8,294 nt of DNA from NCBI GenBank assembly GCA_025924845.1, contig JAICHN010000232.1:1-8294 (forward strand). Reading direction: 5' to 3'. The position numbers were made by a program, and so were the translations under genes. The DNA is from Chloroflexota bacterium. GTDB taxonomy: Bacteria > Chloroflexota > UBA5177 > JANWHV01. Shown one piece after another: positions 1-5,470 of the stretch (positions within the stretch are counted from its first letter, which is position 1; each line of letters opens with the position of its first letter). The notes below the pieces were generated by a model. The model searched no databases. It saw only the letters and a list, made by a program, of their open reading frames with translations, and was not told the origin of the DNA.

Positions 1-12
1 TCGGTGGGCCCA

Positions 13-98
13 CCCCCCCGGCCCCGCCCCGGGGGGGCCGCGCGGCCCCGCCCCCCCGGCCCCCCGCGGGGGCGGGGCCCGGCGCGCCCCCCCCCCGC
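13..98. repeat. G/C-only low-complexity tract with direct and inverted repeats
   Basis: Every base from 13 to 98 is G or C, in runs of up to about ten identical bases. The 11-mer GGCCCCGCCCC occurs twice in direct orientation (20-30 and 44-54). GGCCCCGCCCCC at 44-55 is the perfect inverted repeat of 68-79, leaving a 12-base loop. The composition is far more extreme than the rest of the window and the tract lies at its very edge. It could be a genuine GC-rich intergenic repeat, a strong terminator for a gene off to the left, or an assembly or sequencing artefact near a contig end. A 70-codon Pro/Arg/Gly-rich open frame running through it (4-216) is a product of composition and is not called as a gene. 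Confidence 0.75.
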
Positions 99-288
99 TC
101 CCAGGAAGATCACTCCGCGGGCGGCCTTCGTGGCAATTCGCCGGCAGGATCAAATGGGAGGCGCACCCGGCAGACGCGGCGCGACTCCATCAAGAGTCCC
201 GCCCGCGCTACACTGAAGAGTGATCGGGCGCCTGCGCGGCAGACGCTGTGAGCCGGCTTCATCGTGGACTGGAAGGGTGGGCTCAACC
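99..288. other. Non-coding stretch upstream of frcA
   Basis: No credible gene is visible here. Two weak structures can be seen: an 8-bp inverted repeat GATCACTC/GAGTGATC at 108-115 and 218-225, and a 5-bp hairpin GACTC/GAGTC at 183-187 and 194-198. TACACT at 209-214 is a possible -10 hexamer for frcA, but there is no acceptable -35 hexamer at the right distance, so no promoter is called. The open frame of frcA extends back to a GTG at 248, but the extra 20 residues lie outside the ABC fold and are not preceded by a good ribosome-binding site. Confidence 0.5.
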
Positions 289-299
289 AGGAGGAAAGG
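289..299 (+). promoter_or_regulatory. Ribosome-binding site that sets the frcA start
   Basis: The purine-rich stretch AGGAGGAAAGG at 289-299 contains AGGAGG and lies 8 to 13 bases before a GTG at 308. The upstream in-frame GTG at 248 has no comparable Shine-Dalgarno sequence. This places the frcA start at 308. Confidence 0.6.
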
Positions 300-307
300 G
301 GCGGGGC

Positions 308-1120
308 GTGGTTCAGAACGACAATATCCTACCGGTATTGCAGGCCCGGAACATTTCTAAGCGCTTCGGCAGCGTCACCGCGTTGGAAGAGGTAGACTTC
401 GAGCTATACCCAAATGAGATTCTGGCCTTGGTGGGCGACAATGGGGCCGGGAAGTCTACCCTGATCAAGATCCTGTCCGGCGCCTACCGCCCTGATGACG
501 GGGAGATCCTGATGGATGGGCGGCGTGTGGAGTTTCACAGCCCCATGGACGCCCGCCGCCAAGGCATCGAGACCGTGTATCAGGATCTTGCCCTCGCCCC
601 TGCCCTGGACATCGCAAGCAACCTCTTCCTCGGACGCGAGGAACGAGCGCGCGGCCTCCTTGGCTCGGTATTTCGCAAGCTGGACAAAGGGGGCATGCGT
701 CGCCAGGCCGCGGCGAATATGTCCTCGCTGAAGATTGGCCTCCGATCGATGCGTCAGCCGGTGGAAACGCTTTCAGGCGGGCAGCGCCAGGGCGTGGCCG
801 TGGCCCGCGCCGTTTCCTGGGGAAAGCGGGTCGTGATTATGGACGAACCTACTGCCGCCCTGGGGGTCAAGGAATCCGGGATGGTCCTGGAGCTGATCCG
901 AGCGGTGAAGGCGCGGGGGGTGCCCGTGATCCTGATCAGCCACAACCTGCCCCATGTGTTCGCGATCGCCGACCGCATCCAGGTGATGCGCTTGGGGCGG
1001 CGCGCGGGCATTGCCAGACCGAGTGAGCAGACCATGGATGACGTGGTGGGCATGATGACGGGCGCCAGTCGCGCCGAGGTGGTGGCGGCCGCATCGGGCG
1101 CCGCCGCCGTTATGTCCTGA
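308..1120 (+). CDS. frcA: Sugar ABC transporter ATP-binding protein, FrcA-like (single ABC domain)
   Basis: This is the ATPase subunit of a monosaccharide importer; on the cytoplasmic face it hydrolyses ATP to drive uptake through the permease. From the GTG at 308 the protein has 270 residues, the usual size of the single-domain FrcA group and about half the length of the two-domain RbsA/XylG/MglA ATPases. All ABC motifs are present: Walker A GDNGAGKST (residues 43-51), Q-loop Gln92, signature LSGGQ (155-159), Walker B VVIMDE with catalytic Glu180, and switch His212 in SHNLPHVF. The stretch VETLSGGQRQGVAVARA and the segment after Walker B (EPTAALGVKES) are typical of FrcA. The C-terminus ends in an Ala-rich tail. 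The gene faces its presumed partner frcC tail to tail, which is unusual because frc genes are normally co-oriented. Family assignment is firm. Fructose as the substrate is inferred from resemblance only; ribose, mannose or another sugar is possible. Confidence 0.93.
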   Translation: MVQNDNILPVLQARNISKRFGSVTALEEVDFELYPNEILALVGDNGAGKSTLIKILSGAYRPDDGEILMDGRRVEFHSPMDARRQGIETVYQDLALAPALDIASNLFLGREERARGLLGSVFRKLDKGGMRRQAAANMSSLKIGLRSMRQPVETLSGGQRQGVAVARAVSWGKRVVIMDEPTAALGVKESGMVLELIRAVKARGVPVILISHNLPHVFAIADRIQVMRLGRRAGIARPSEQTMDDVVGMMTGASRAEVVAAASGAAAVMS

Positions 1121-1132
1121 CCCATGATGGAA

Positions 1133-1181
1133 CTCAAGGAGCGAAGGGCGATGTCGAACCCATCGATCTTCGCTCCTTGAG
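1133..1181. terminator. Bidirectional terminator-like hairpin between frcA and frcC
   Basis: CTCAAGGAGCGAAG (1133-1146) and CTTCGCTCCTTGAG (1168-1181) form a perfect 14-bp inverted repeat. The stem can continue past a 2x2 internal mismatch with CGATG (1149-1153) and CATCG (1161-1165), leaving a 7-base loop. The element fills most of the 71-base gap between two convergent stop codons, so it can end transcripts from either side. Neither flank has a long T-run (TTT at 1185-1187 on the + strand; TTCC follows the stem on the - strand), so it is not a textbook intrinsic terminator. Confidence 0.8.
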
Positions 1182-1191
1182 AGGTTTGTCG

Positions 1192-2226
1192 CTAGCGGCG
1201 TCGATACCGGGTCGCCTGGTCTACGGCGACCGCTACGATTACCAATGCTCCGGTGGCGAAGGTCTGCCATTCGGCGTCGACCCCGATCAGGGTAAGCCCA
1301 TTGCGGATAATACCGACGATCAGGGCGCCGATCAGGGTACCGATCATGCTGCCGCGCCCGCCGAATAGGCTGGTGCCGCCGATCACTACCGCCGTGATGC
1401 TGTCGAGGTTATCGGTCTGGCCGGCCAGGGGATCGCCCACCGTTGTACGGCCAATTACCAGCAGCGCGGCAATGGCGTAGATCAGTCCGGCGACGACGTA
1501 AATGGAGATCAGCAGCTTGGTCGTGCTGATACCGGTCAGGCGTACCGCCTCTATGTTGTTGCCGATCGCATAGACATGCTTTCCCCAGGCAGTCTGCGTG
1601 AGGGCATACCACATGATCGCCATCACCCCGAGCATGATCAGAGGACCGATAGGCACTACGTGGTTGCCTACGTTAAACGTATCGCCGAGGAAGAGGAGTT
1701 GATTGGGCAGATTAGTGACCGTGCTGCTGTGGGTATAGAGAATGGTGCTTGCGAAGGCGATATTCAGCATCCCCAGGGTGACAATGAAGGGAGGGAGGCG
1801 AATGAAGGCGACCAATAGGCCGTTCAGCAGCCCCAGGCCGACCGCCACCCCCACGCCGGCGGCGATCGCGAGCGGCACCGGAATCCCATAGGCGCCGCCC
1901 TGACCGGCATTTCCGGTGGCAAGCTGGGCCATCACGACCGACGAAAAGACCATAATCGCCCCGTTGCTGAGGTCGATGCCGGCCGCGATCATAATGATCG
2001 TCTGCCCAACCGCCAGTGTCCCCACCTCCATCACCTGAAGGAAGATGTTGGTAACGTTGCCGTAGGTGAGGAATACGGACGACTTAAGGGTAAAGAAGAT
2101 GATCAGGATGACCAGCCCGGTCAGGGGACCCAGCAACGGCACATCACTATACACGCGAAACGCCGGCTCCATCCGCCGGCGAATCGAGGAGAACCGATCC
2201 ATGTTGAATGATTGCCGCGTGCTCAT
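1192..2226 (-). CDS. frcC: Sugar ABC transporter permease, FrcC/RbsC-like
   Basis: This is the inner-membrane channel subunit of a monosaccharide importer (BPD_transp_2 family); two copies are expected to pair with the FrcA ATPase and receive sugar from FrcB. The protein has 344 residues and about eight to ten hydrophobic segments between residues 30 and 336. Family landmarks are GIDLSNGAIM (83-92), the LPPFIVTLGML segment (124-134), the cytoplasmic loop GNNIEAVRLTGI (222-233) that contacts the ATPase, and GGTSLFGGRGS (273-283). The ATG at 2226 is chosen because AGGAG lies 8 bases upstream and the protein then begins with a normal short cytoplasmic tail. The frame stays open back to 2349, but those 41 extra residues are Pro/Ala/Gly-rich and unsupported. 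The gene follows frcB on the same strand after a 256-base gap containing a hairpin, so its expression is probably lower than that of frcB. Substrate is inferred from family only. Confidence 0.93.
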   Translation of the reverse strand: MSTRQSFNMDRFSSIRRRMEPAFRVYSDVPLLGPLTGLVILIIFFTLKSSVFLTYGNVTNIFLQVMEVGTLAVGQTIIMIAAGIDLSNGAIMVFSSVVMAQLATGNAGQGGAYGIPVPLAIAAGVGVAVGLGLLNGLLVAFIRLPPFIVTLGMLNIAFASTILYTHSSTVTNLPNQLLFLGDTFNVGNHVVPIGPLIMLGVMAIMWYALTQTAWGKHVYAIGNNIEAVRLTGISTTKLLISIYVVAGLIYAIAALLVIGRTTVGDPLAGQTDNLDSITAVVIGGTSLFGGRGSMIGTLIGALIVGIIRNGLTLIGVDAEWQTFATGALVIVAVAVDQATRYRRR

Positions 2227-2445
2227 GGGCGCCGCTCCTGGAGCATTCGCATCATTCCTTCCCTTCACGACCGTTGGCGAGGAGGAATCTCGGTACGCAT
2301 TGACGCCGAGTCCGGCGCGGCCGGCCGGCGGACATTCCCATGGCCCCAAAACTTGACGGTCGTACGCTTCCGTAGTCCACGTCCGAGAGCCGGAGGGTGA
2401 TACCCTGACCCCAGCCCTCGGATGTGGCTATCCGCCGATCAGCCG
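2227..2445 (-). other. Long intercistronic gap between frcB and frcC
   Basis: The gap between the frcB stop and the frcC start is 256 bases, long for genes of one transporter. Besides the hairpin next to frcB, there is a small hairpin AGGGT-GAT-ACCCT (2394-2406) flanked by CCGAG/CTCGG at 2383-2387 and 2417-2421. No convincing second promoter for frcC was seen, and nothing matches a riboswitch class that I recognise. Confidence 0.4.
2235..2239 (-). promoter_or_regulatory. Ribosome-binding site that sets the frcC start
   Basis: On the - strand, AGGAG at 2239-2235 lies 8 bases before the ATG at 2226. This is the best spaced Shine-Dalgarno sequence in the upstream open frame, and it supports the 344-residue product over the 385-residue one. 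Confidence 0.65.
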
Positions 2446-2474
2446 GCCTGGCCCCCCTTAAAGGGGGACCAGGC
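2446..2474 (-). terminator. Intercistronic hairpin just downstream of frcB
   Basis: The arms at 2446-2457 and 2463-2474 pair over 12 positions with one C/A mismatch (2452/2468) around a TTAAA loop. The outer part is GCCTGG/CCAGGC and the inner part is five G:C pairs. On the - strand the element begins 8 bases after the frcB stop codon and lies upstream of frcC. No T-run follows. It may be a partial terminator or an mRNA-stabilising stem that keeps binding protein in excess over permease, a common arrangement in binding-protein operons. Which role applies is inference. Confidence 0.72.
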
Positions 2475-2482
2475 GCGAGCGT

Positions 2483-3490
2483 TTAACCCCAGCAGTTGGA
2501 TAAGCCGAAGGATATCGGGCTGGAGGGTACAAATGGTTGAGGGCTCTTGGTGACCAGCACTTCGCCGGTGTCGATAAAAGCAGGAATCTTCTTGCCCTGG
2601 GCCGCCTGCACGGCGTAATCGACGCCCAGCTTGGCCATCCTGGCCGGGAACTGCATAACGTCGGTACTGATTATCCCATCGCGGACCGCTCGGATCCCGC
2701 GGCAACCGCCATCCATGGATACAATCTTGATCTTGCCGGTCAGGCCCTTGGCCTTGATCGCCGTCGCGGCGCCCAGAGCAGCGGGCTCATTGATCGTCCA
2801 GACCAGGTTCACATCGGGATGAGCGGTAAGGATATTCTCCATCTTCGTCTGGCCCTGCCCCTGGTCACCGTTGGTGATCTGATCGGATACGACATACTGC
2901 TTGGCGTTGAGACCGAAGCCGGCCAGAAAACCGCCCATGCGGTCCGAGTTCACCTCGCTGCCGGGGGTCCCTTCGAGCAGGGCGATCTTGGGGGTCTTGC
3001 CCTGGAATACCTTGCGCGCCCACAGACCATTCAGGATGCCGGCTTGGTAGTTGTCGGTGGCATAAAAAGCGGTGACGGCACTAGGGGGGTCAGTGGCCGT
3101 ATCGAGGGCGATCACCGTGATGCCCTTAGCGGTGGCCCGCTTCACGGCAGGGACTATGCCTGCTGAGATACTGGGGATGAGCACAATGGCCTTGGCGCCC
3201 TGGGTGATCAGGTCGTCGATCTGCGAGATCTGGGTGGCTGTATCGCCGTCATACTTACCGGCTTCATAGACCAGCTTCACGCCCAGCTTGGCAGCTTCGG
3301 CCTTGGCGACGGGCTGCATGGCGACGAAGTAGGGATTGGTCAGCGTTTTGACCAAGTAGCCGATGATAATCGGCGCGTGAGCGGCGCCTTTATCGGTGGT
3401 CGCCCTGGCGGTGCCGGCCAGGGGAAGAATCGCGGCGACAACCAGTACGGCGCGCGGTAAGATGCTTCTGGAGAGTAGGCGACCTTTCAT
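2483..3490 (-). CDS. frcB: Periplasmic sugar-binding protein of an ABC transporter, FrcB-like
   Basis: This protein captures a monosaccharide outside the inner membrane and delivers it to the FrcC permease (Peripla_BP_4, ribose/galactose-binding fold). It has 335 residues. A Sec signal peptide is visible: basic MKGRLLSR, a hydrophobic core at 14-25 and a likely cut after ARA at residue 30. There is no lipobox cysteine, so the mature protein should be soluble. Likely ligand contacts from family alignment are Asn52/Phe55 in TNPYF, Asp130, Asp146/Asn147 in ATDN, Arg184, the NEP motif (234-236) and Asp260 in SMDGGC. The INEPAA segment, DGGC with Cys263, and the C-terminal CWG with Cys333 are shared with rhizobial FrcB; the two cysteines may form a disulphide. 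The ATG at 3490 has AAGAAGG 8 bases upstream. The gene leads the - strand frcBC pair and has a long untranslated leader. Frc family membership is well supported; the actual sugar is not shown by sequence. Confidence 0.93.
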   Translation of the reverse strand: MKGRLLSRSILPRAVLVVAAILPLAGTARATTDKGAAHAPIIIGYLVKTLTNPYFVAMQPVAKAEAAKLGVKLVYEAGKYDGDTATQISQIDDLITQGAKAIVLIPSISAGIVPAVKRATAKGITVIALDTATDPPSAVTAFYATDNYQAGILNGLWARKVFQGKTPKIALLEGTPGSEVNSDRMGGFLAGFGLNAKQYVVSDQITNGDQGQGQTKMENILTAHPDVNLVWTINEPAALGAATAIKAKGLTGKIKIVSMDGGCRGIRAVRDGIISTDVMQFPARMAKLGVDYAVQAAQGKKIPAFIDTGEVLVTKSPQPFVPSSPISFGLSNCWG

Positions 3491-3564
3491 GGCTACGACC
3501 TTCTTGGATCACTGGACAACGGCCACGGCGCACGAGGTCCGTTCCTTCCCCGACCATGGGCGCG

Positions 3565-3599
3565 GGCATTATCACATCGCACGCCGGCACGATAACGCC
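3565..3599 (-). promoter_or_regulatory. Interrupted palindrome in the frcB leader
   Basis: GGCATTATC (3565-3573) and GATAACGCC (3591-3599) are 9-base inverted half-sites with one mismatch. In the - strand transcript the mismatch becomes a G-U pair, so a full 9-bp stem with a 17-base loop can form. The element lies about 75 bases before the frcB start codon. It could be an operator for a sugar-responsive regulator or an RNA hairpin. No regulator gene is adjacent. Confidence 0.4.
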
Positions 3600-3731
3600 G
3601 CGACGCTCACGACCGATGCCGGGGCTGCCGCCGGCTCGGGCCATGGAAGACAGAGCACCGTCGGGAATCGTGTCCACATGCACCGGGCTACAGAGGTGCC
3701 GATCCCTCTGACTCCCGTTACGCCCGTATCG

Positions 3732-3759
3732 GAGCGAACCGTGAAGAAGCCGCCGAACA
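3732..3759 (-). promoter_or_regulatory. Palindrome next to the predicted frcB transcription start
   Basis: TGAAGAAGC (3732-3740) and GCTTCTTCA (3751-3759) are perfect 9-bp inverted arms around a 10-base centre. The element lies about 12 bases downstream of the transcription start expected from the TTGACA/TAGATT promoter. That position suits a repressor operator or a 5' mRNA stem. No T-run follows, so it is unlikely to be a terminator. Confidence 0.42.
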
Positions 3760-3777
3760 TGCTTCTTCATGCAGCCG

Positions 3778-3807
3778 AATCTACACACGTTACCCTTAAG
3801 GTGTCAA
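3778..3807 (-). promoter_or_regulatory. Candidate sigma70-type promoter for frcB
   Basis: On the - strand, TTGACA (3807-3802) matches the -35 consensus exactly. It is followed after 18 bases by TAGATT (3783-3778), which matches the -10 consensus at four of six positions. Transcription would begin near 3771 and give a leader of about 280 bases before frcB. This was found by eye, and a closer promoter may have been missed. Confidence 0.45.
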
Positions 3808-3971
3808 GCCATACCTGGTGGCGAAAGCATACCTCCCGCACGGAGTAGAAAGAGGAAGATAGCGTAACAAGTAAAATCCTCGTTGACGACATGCGGATTT
3901 GGTCGGGGGTCCATTATCGGCCGGGACAGCCGCGAAACCGGCGAGAGACAGGACTATACCGACAGGTTCCA

Positions 3972-4397
3972 TTAAGGGGCAACGGTGCTGAGTTCAGGAA
4001 AATAGGTGTGGTAGATTCCTTCATCCCAGGTGAGCAAGGTAGCCTGGCGCCCCACGGCGTGTGCCCCGATCACGAAATCAGCTAGGATTCGACGCCTGGT
4101 CACCGGCGCGCCCTCCCTGGGTCGATGCAGCACATACGCGCGGTGGGCCAAGCCCGCCGACTGCCAGATCGCCCGCTCCAGTGACCAGTCCACCCGCACC
4201 GCCGTTTGGCTCAGAAAAGCCTCAACGAGTGCCGATGACCGGGTTGGGGCCGCGAGTAGTTCCGCGTACACTATGGGAGAGATGAGCACGTCTCCTTGCT
4301 CCGACAACCGGTCGACAAGGAGGGCGAGCCGGCTTGCGAGTGTCTCCTCGCCCTCCAACACGCCCACCACGATATTCGTATCGAGGGTTGTGATCAC
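3972..4397 (-). CDS. vapC: PIN-domain toxin RNase, VapC family
   Basis: This is the toxin half of a type II toxin-antitoxin pair. PIN-domain VapC proteins are Mg-dependent endoribonucleases that cut tRNA or rRNA and halt translation when released from the antitoxin. The protein has 141 residues, normal for the family. The four conserved acidic residues are visible: Asp6 in TLDTN, Glu46 in YAELLA, Asp107 in ILADFVIGAHA and Asp125 in TWDEGIY, so the active site looks intact. Thr7/Asn8 after the first Asp are also typical. Translation begins at a GTG at 4397 that shares four bases (GTGA) with the antitoxin stop codon, so the toxin is probably translated by coupling; no strong ribosome-binding site lies in front of it. 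Its RNA target cannot be read from sequence. It is unrelated in function to the transport and hydantoinase genes on either side. Confidence 0.88.
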   Translation of the reverse strand: MITTLDTNIVVGVLEGEETLASRLALLVDRLSEQGDVLISPIVYAELLAAPTRSSALVEAFLSQTAVRVDWSLERAIWQSAGLAHRAYVLHRPREGAPVTRRRILADFVIGAHAVGRQATLLTWDEGIYHTYFPELSTVAP

Positions 4398-4642
4398 TGG
4401 TCGCGCAGCATTCTCACCTCGGCGACAATGTCGGCCACCGTTTTTCCCGACCCAACCCGACCCGCGCCCGCGAACGCCCGCACTGTCTTCTCATGGCGCG
4501 GGCGAAGATGCACGCCTTCGTCGACGACTTCAAAGATCACCGTGTCGCCCGCCGTCACATGCAGGGCCTCGCGAATCGCGCGCGGGATCGTCACTTGTCC
4601 CTTGCTGGTAATCTTTGCCTCTACGTGCATCTCTTTGTACAT
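4394..4642 (-). CDS. vapB: AbrB/MazE-fold antitoxin of the VapC-type pair
   Basis: This is the DNA-binding antitoxin that neutralises the adjacent PIN RNase and is expected to repress its own operon. The protein has 82 residues. Residues 8-50 form an AbrB/SpoVT swapped-hairpin domain, recognised by EAKITSKGQVTIPRAIREAL followed by AGDTVIFEV. The C-terminal part (about 52-82, including GKTVADIVAEVRML) is the likely toxin-binding helix. The ATG at 4642 is chosen over the internal ATG at 4630 because AAGGAG lies 8 bases before it. The stop codon overlaps the toxin start by four bases. Antitoxins of this fold occur with both MazF and VapC toxins; the partner here is clearly PIN-type. Confidence 0.88.
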   Translation of the reverse strand: MYKEMHVEAKITSKGQVTIPRAIREALHVTAGDTVIFEVVDEGVHLRPRHEKTVRAFAGAGRVGSGKTVADIVAEVRMLRDQ

Positions 4643-4650
4643 CTCTTTCG

Positions 4651-4656
4651 CTCCTT
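4651..4656 (-). promoter_or_regulatory. Ribosome-binding site that sets the antitoxin start
   Basis: On the - strand, AAGGAG at 4656-4651 lies 8 bases before the ATG at 4642. The internal ATG at 4630 has only a poorly placed AAAGAG in front of it. Confidence 0.65.
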
Positions 4657-4669
4657 ACTTTTCTTCCTT

Positions 4670-4682
4670 ACTATAACCTATA
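4670..4682 (-). promoter_or_regulatory. Possible -10 region or operator of the toxin-antitoxin operon
   Basis: The - strand reads TATAGGTTATAGT across 4682-4670, with two overlapping -10-like hexamers (TATAGG at 4682-4677 and TATAGT at 4675-4670). It is a marked AT island in a GC-rich window and lies just before the antitoxin ribosome-binding site. No good -35 hexamer is seen upstream. The repeated TATAG could also be part of the antitoxin's own operator. Confidence 0.35.
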
Positions 4683-4752
4683 CCATGCTCCGAGGCTCCA
4701 GTGCAGCCCGACACCCTGGACGCGGCGGGCAGCACCCGCTGTGGCGGCCATC

Positions 4753-4782
4753 TTGACGAGCGGCCCGTGCCCGCGCTACCTT
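4753..4782 (+). promoter_or_regulatory. Weak candidate promoter for the regulator-hyuAB operon
   Basis: TTGACG (4753-4758) is a close -35 match. It is followed after 18 bases by TACCTT (4777-4782), a poor -10 match at three of six positions. It lies in the 197-base gap between the divergent antitoxin and regulator genes and would give a leader of about 50 bases. A weak -10 could mean an activated promoter, or this could be a chance match. Confidence 0.28.
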
Positions 4783-4839
4783 CTCCCCCATTAGCGCACG
4801 GCTGTACGCTTATGTTGAACGGCCGGGAAGAGAGTCACG

Positions 4840-5451
4840 GTGCGCGCGCAAGAACCCGAGACCTCGGCGGACTGCCCCACCGAGGATGTGGTTGACGGTG
4901 AGCTGTTGGGCAGCCTGGGCCGGCGCATTCGCGAATTGCGTTGCCGGCGCGGCCTCTCGCTCCGCCAATTCGGCGCCGTCACCGGCTTTTCGGCCAGTTT
5001 CCTCTCCGGGGTGGAACGGGGCACCTCGTCCCCTTCGATCACCACCCTCGCCGTGCTGGCCGAGGGGCTGGGCAGCACCCTTTCGGGGCTGTTTCAGCCG
5101 CCGGCGCCCGCCATGCCGCTGGTGCGGCTGAGCGAGCGGCAGTCATTTCGCCTGGACGGCTCTCCGGTGGAATACGCGCGGCTGGCGGCGCCCATCCCTG
5201 GCCGCTCCATGGAGCCAATCGTCGTCACCTTGCCCCCCTGGTTCGAGCCTCGGGAAGTGGAGCTTACCCACCAGGGGGAGGAGTTCGCCATGGTGCTCGG
5301 CGGCAGGATGGGGATCACGGTGAACGGCCGGCAGTATGAGCTGGGGCAAGGGGATAGTATCCACTTTAAGTCCGATGTGCCGCACCTGTGGTCAAATCGC
5401 CGGCCGGAACCGGCCGTGGTTCTCTGGGTAAATACCCCCAGGCTGTTCTAA
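4840..5451 (+). CDS. HTH-XRE/cupin transcriptional regulator
   Basis: This is a probable DNA-binding regulator with a sensor domain, likely controlling the hyuAB genes that follow after 19 bases. The protein has 203 residues. An XRE-type helix-turn-helix occupies about residues 24-84: RRIRELRCRRGLSLRQF, then the recognition helix SASFLSGVERG and SPSITTLAVLAEGL. A C-terminal cupin barrel occupies about 117-200. Cupin landmarks are His144 and Glu148 in LTHQGEEF, then GDSIHF (171-176) and His182 with Asn186 in VPHLWSN. Only one histidine is visible in the first cupin motif (usually HxH), so metal binding may be reduced or absent. Regulators of this build include PuuR, and many sit next to amine or amino-acid catabolic genes. 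The GTG at 4840 is the first plausible start after an in-frame stop at 4816, with a weak GGAAGAGAG before it; a GTG at 4888 would also keep both domains. The ligand is unknown. Confidence 0.85.
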   Translation: MRAQEPETSADCPTEDVVDGELLGSLGRRIRELRCRRGLSLRQFGAVTGFSASFLSGVERGTSSPSITTLAVLAEGLGSTLSGLFQPPAPAMPLVRLSERQSFRLDGSPVEYARLAAPIPGRSMEPIVVTLPPWFEPREVELTHQGEEFAMVLGGRMGITVNGRQYELGQGDSIHFKSDVPHLWSNRRPEPAVVLWVNTPRLF

Positions 5452-5470
5452 ACGAGGGAAGGGATACGGC

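Larger units (their letters stand above)
3491..3971. other. 481-base intergenic region upstream of frcB
   Basis: No gene is supported here. Open frames on both strands (for example 3390-3788 on the - strand and 3396-3848 on the + strand) lack family resemblance and overlap the frcB start. The region holds the probable frcB promoter, two palindromes in the frcB leader, the frcB ribosome-binding site at 3499-3505, and the end of the toxin transcript. No obvious terminator was seen downstream of the toxin gene; only 4-bp stems occur near 3925-3945. The motif ATTATC appears at 3568-3573 and again at 3913-3918. Confidence 0.55.

Noticed and set aside
4..216. A 70-codon Pro/Arg/Gly-rich open frame in the G/C-only tract
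   Set aside because: The absence of stops follows from the lack of A and T. The peptide is low complexity and has no start signal.
248..307. A 20-residue N-terminal extension of frcA from the GTG at 248
   Set aside because: The ABC domain begins after residue 30 of the long form, and the only good ribosome-binding site (289-299) points to the GTG at 308.
754..1270. Two overlapping - strand open frames (127 and 165 codons) opposite frcA
   Set aside because: They lie opposite the conserved Walker B and signature region of frcA, have low-complexity His/Arg or Thr/Ser/Ala composition, and run across the convergent terminator region.
2370..2425. A resemblance on the + strand to pieces of the ykkC/guanidine riboswitch (GTCCGAGAG, CGGAGGGTGAT)
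   Set aside because: Only short fragments match, the spacing and other conserved parts are missing, and no gene follows on that strand.
2537..3166. A 209-codon open frame on the + strand opposite frcB
   Set aside because: frcB is a complete, clearly recognisable binding protein on the other strand. This frame has no domain resemblance and no ribosome-binding site of note.
3390..3848. Open frames of 132 and 150 codons on opposite strands across the frcB start and leader
   Set aside because: Both overlap the frcB start region, show no family features and contain the likely frcB promoter and palindromes. Non-coding DNA is the better reading.
4030..4676. Three + strand open frames of 126 to 193 codons opposite the toxin-antitoxin genes, one beginning inside vapC and running past the antitoxin stop
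   Set aside because: The - strand products are recognisable proteins with intact motifs and overlapping start/stop codons. The + strand frames are Ser/Arg/Pro-rich shadows.
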